This document shows positions 63,296-64,000 of a stretch of DNA of 64,000 nucleotides, one piece after another. The number at the start of each line of letters is the position of its first letter. The stretch's first letter is position 1. A model generated the notes under the pieces. It was not told the origin of the DNA, searched no databases, and was given only the letters and a program-made list of their open reading frames with translations. The translations under genes were made by a program, and so were the position numbers. The DNA is from Persicobacter psychrovividus (GTDB lineage: Bacteria; Bacteroidota; Bacteroidia; Cytophagales; Cyclobacteriaceae), in contig NZ_AP025299.1 of NCBI RefSeq assembly GCF_036492425.1, forward strand, positions 81,246-145,245, read 5' to 3'.

Positions 63296-64000
63296 GGCAA
63301 GTTCAGTAATTCCAAGGCCAGTGGAAACGCCACCTACGCCTATGATGCCACGGGCAACCGGGTATCAAAACAACATAATGGACAAAGTAGCATCTACATC
63401 CGCGGTCGCTGAGCTTGTCGAAGTGTGACGCTTCCGGCAATACCATGGCGGTTTATGACCAGTCGGGTGCGCTGAAAGAAATGCCGATTTACGGCAGTCA
63501 GCGGATTGGGATGGTCAAGGCACTCGATACCGATGGGCAATTCACCCACGGTAACCGACAGTATGAGTACAGCAACCACCTCGGAAATGTGCTCGCTGTT
63601 TCTACGGACAAAATGACTGCCGTTGGTGAACATGGCGACCTGATCTCCGCCTTGAATTATTATCCTTTTGGGTTGAGGATTGGGGATCGGAGCATGAATT
63701 CGGCGGATTATCGATATGGGTTCCAAGGGCAAGAGGAAGAAACAGGTTTTGTAAACTATAAATACAGATTGCATAACCCTGCCATTGGAAGATTTTTTGC
63801 GATTGATCCGTTGACTAAGTCTTATCCGTGGAATAGTCCTTATGCTTTTAGCGAGAATCGAGTAATTGATGGAATTGAGTTAGAGGGACTTGAGGTTTAT
63901 TTAATTGGTCATAATCGGACAGGAAGTGCTATTTTTAGCGGATTTGTAGAAGCAGGAGTAGTCATAGGTCCTAAAGGTAGTTTATGGGCATATGGTTCTA
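63296..64000 (+). pseudogene. third Rhs core, disrupted by a short palindromic insertion; runs off the window
   Basis: Starting right after an in-frame TAA (63293-63295), the frame GKFSNSKASGNATYAYDATG repeats the second unit. At 63403-63427 a 25-nt sequence (GGTCGCTGAGCTTGTCGAAG inside) replaces 2 nt and creates an in-frame TGA at 63410. Downstream an open frame resumes at ATG 63445 and continues to the end of the window (YYPFGLRIGD, IGRFFAIDPLTKSYPWNSPY), with a different tail starting LEGLEVYLIGHNRTGSAIFSG. The tail resembles the start of the second toxin tail. From 63314 to 63815 the DNA is close to identical to 61593-62077. The 3' end and any immunity gene lie beyond 64000. Confidence 0.85.
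63403..63427 (+). repeat. 25-nt palindromic insertion in the third Rhs core
   Basis: By comparison with the second Rhs unit, CGAG-ACGCTTCC is replaced here by CG, 25 nt, then ACGCTTCC, a net gain of 23 nt. The insert contains GGTCGCTGAGCTTGTCGAAG, which I recall as a common short repeat in many bacterial genomes. Confidence 0.7.

Overview
The window looks like a chromosome segment of a polysaccharide-degrading Bacteroidota bacterium, probably a marine member of the Cytophagales (Persicobacter/Flammeovirga-like; this placement is inference). Signs are two SusC/SusD pairs, Por/type IX secretion C-terminal domains on three large secreted proteins, many FN3 lipoproteins, candidate TAnnTTTG -7 promoter elements, and a sulfatase beside glycoside hydrolases. 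I saw no tRNA, rRNA or CRISPR array. Almost all genes from 1 to 50998 lie on the minus strand.

Layout. 1-3684: two FN3-repeat lipoproteins, the first cut by the window edge. 3946-9622: an RND efflux operon (adaptor, pump, TolC-like factor). 9998-10447: a cold-shock-domain protein with a long charged N-terminus. 10936-18546: a small exported protein followed 3 nt later by a 2414-aa T9SS adhesin with SprB-like, SdrD-like, HYR and three malectin domains.

19804-33163 is PUL1 (beta-glucan type), transcribed leftwards: SusC, SusD, PKD surface glycan-binding lipoprotein, GH3, GH16 laminarinase, and 19 nt after GH16 a 7TM-DISM receptor. The cytoplasmic tail of that receptor is not a kinase but a transposase-type (IS1595-like) zinc ribbon plus HTH. 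33933-37135 holds a TonB-dependent-receptor-like barrel and a nitrobindin-like protein. 37469-50998 is PUL2: SusC, SusD, a terminator, then GH3, GH144-type beta-1,2-glucanase, sulfatase and GH43. Divergent from it, at 51500, is a membrane-spanning Y_Y_Y/LuxR-type regulator. An ATGTAACCC-type motif occurs upstream of both susC genes, three times at exact 21-nt spacing in PUL1, and is a candidate shared operator.

54477-58014: a DUF4421-like barrel protein and a hybrid histidine kinase. 58786-59991: a C45-like acyltransferase/hydrolase bracketed by direct repeats. 60195-64000: a decayed Rhs polymorphic-toxin array. It contains Rhs core fragments, a WHH-type HNH nuclease toxin tail killed by two stop codons but still followed by an intact SUKH/SMI1-like immunity gene, a second Rhs toxin broken by a frameshift and overlapping a small membrane protein (candidate immunity), and a third Rhs core interrupted by a 25-nt palindromic insertion. 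Many short palindromic repeats sit in the intergenic spaces.

The strongest leads for something new are the receptor/zinc-ribbon fusion inside a PUL operon, the shared PUL operator motif, and the toxin cassette array.
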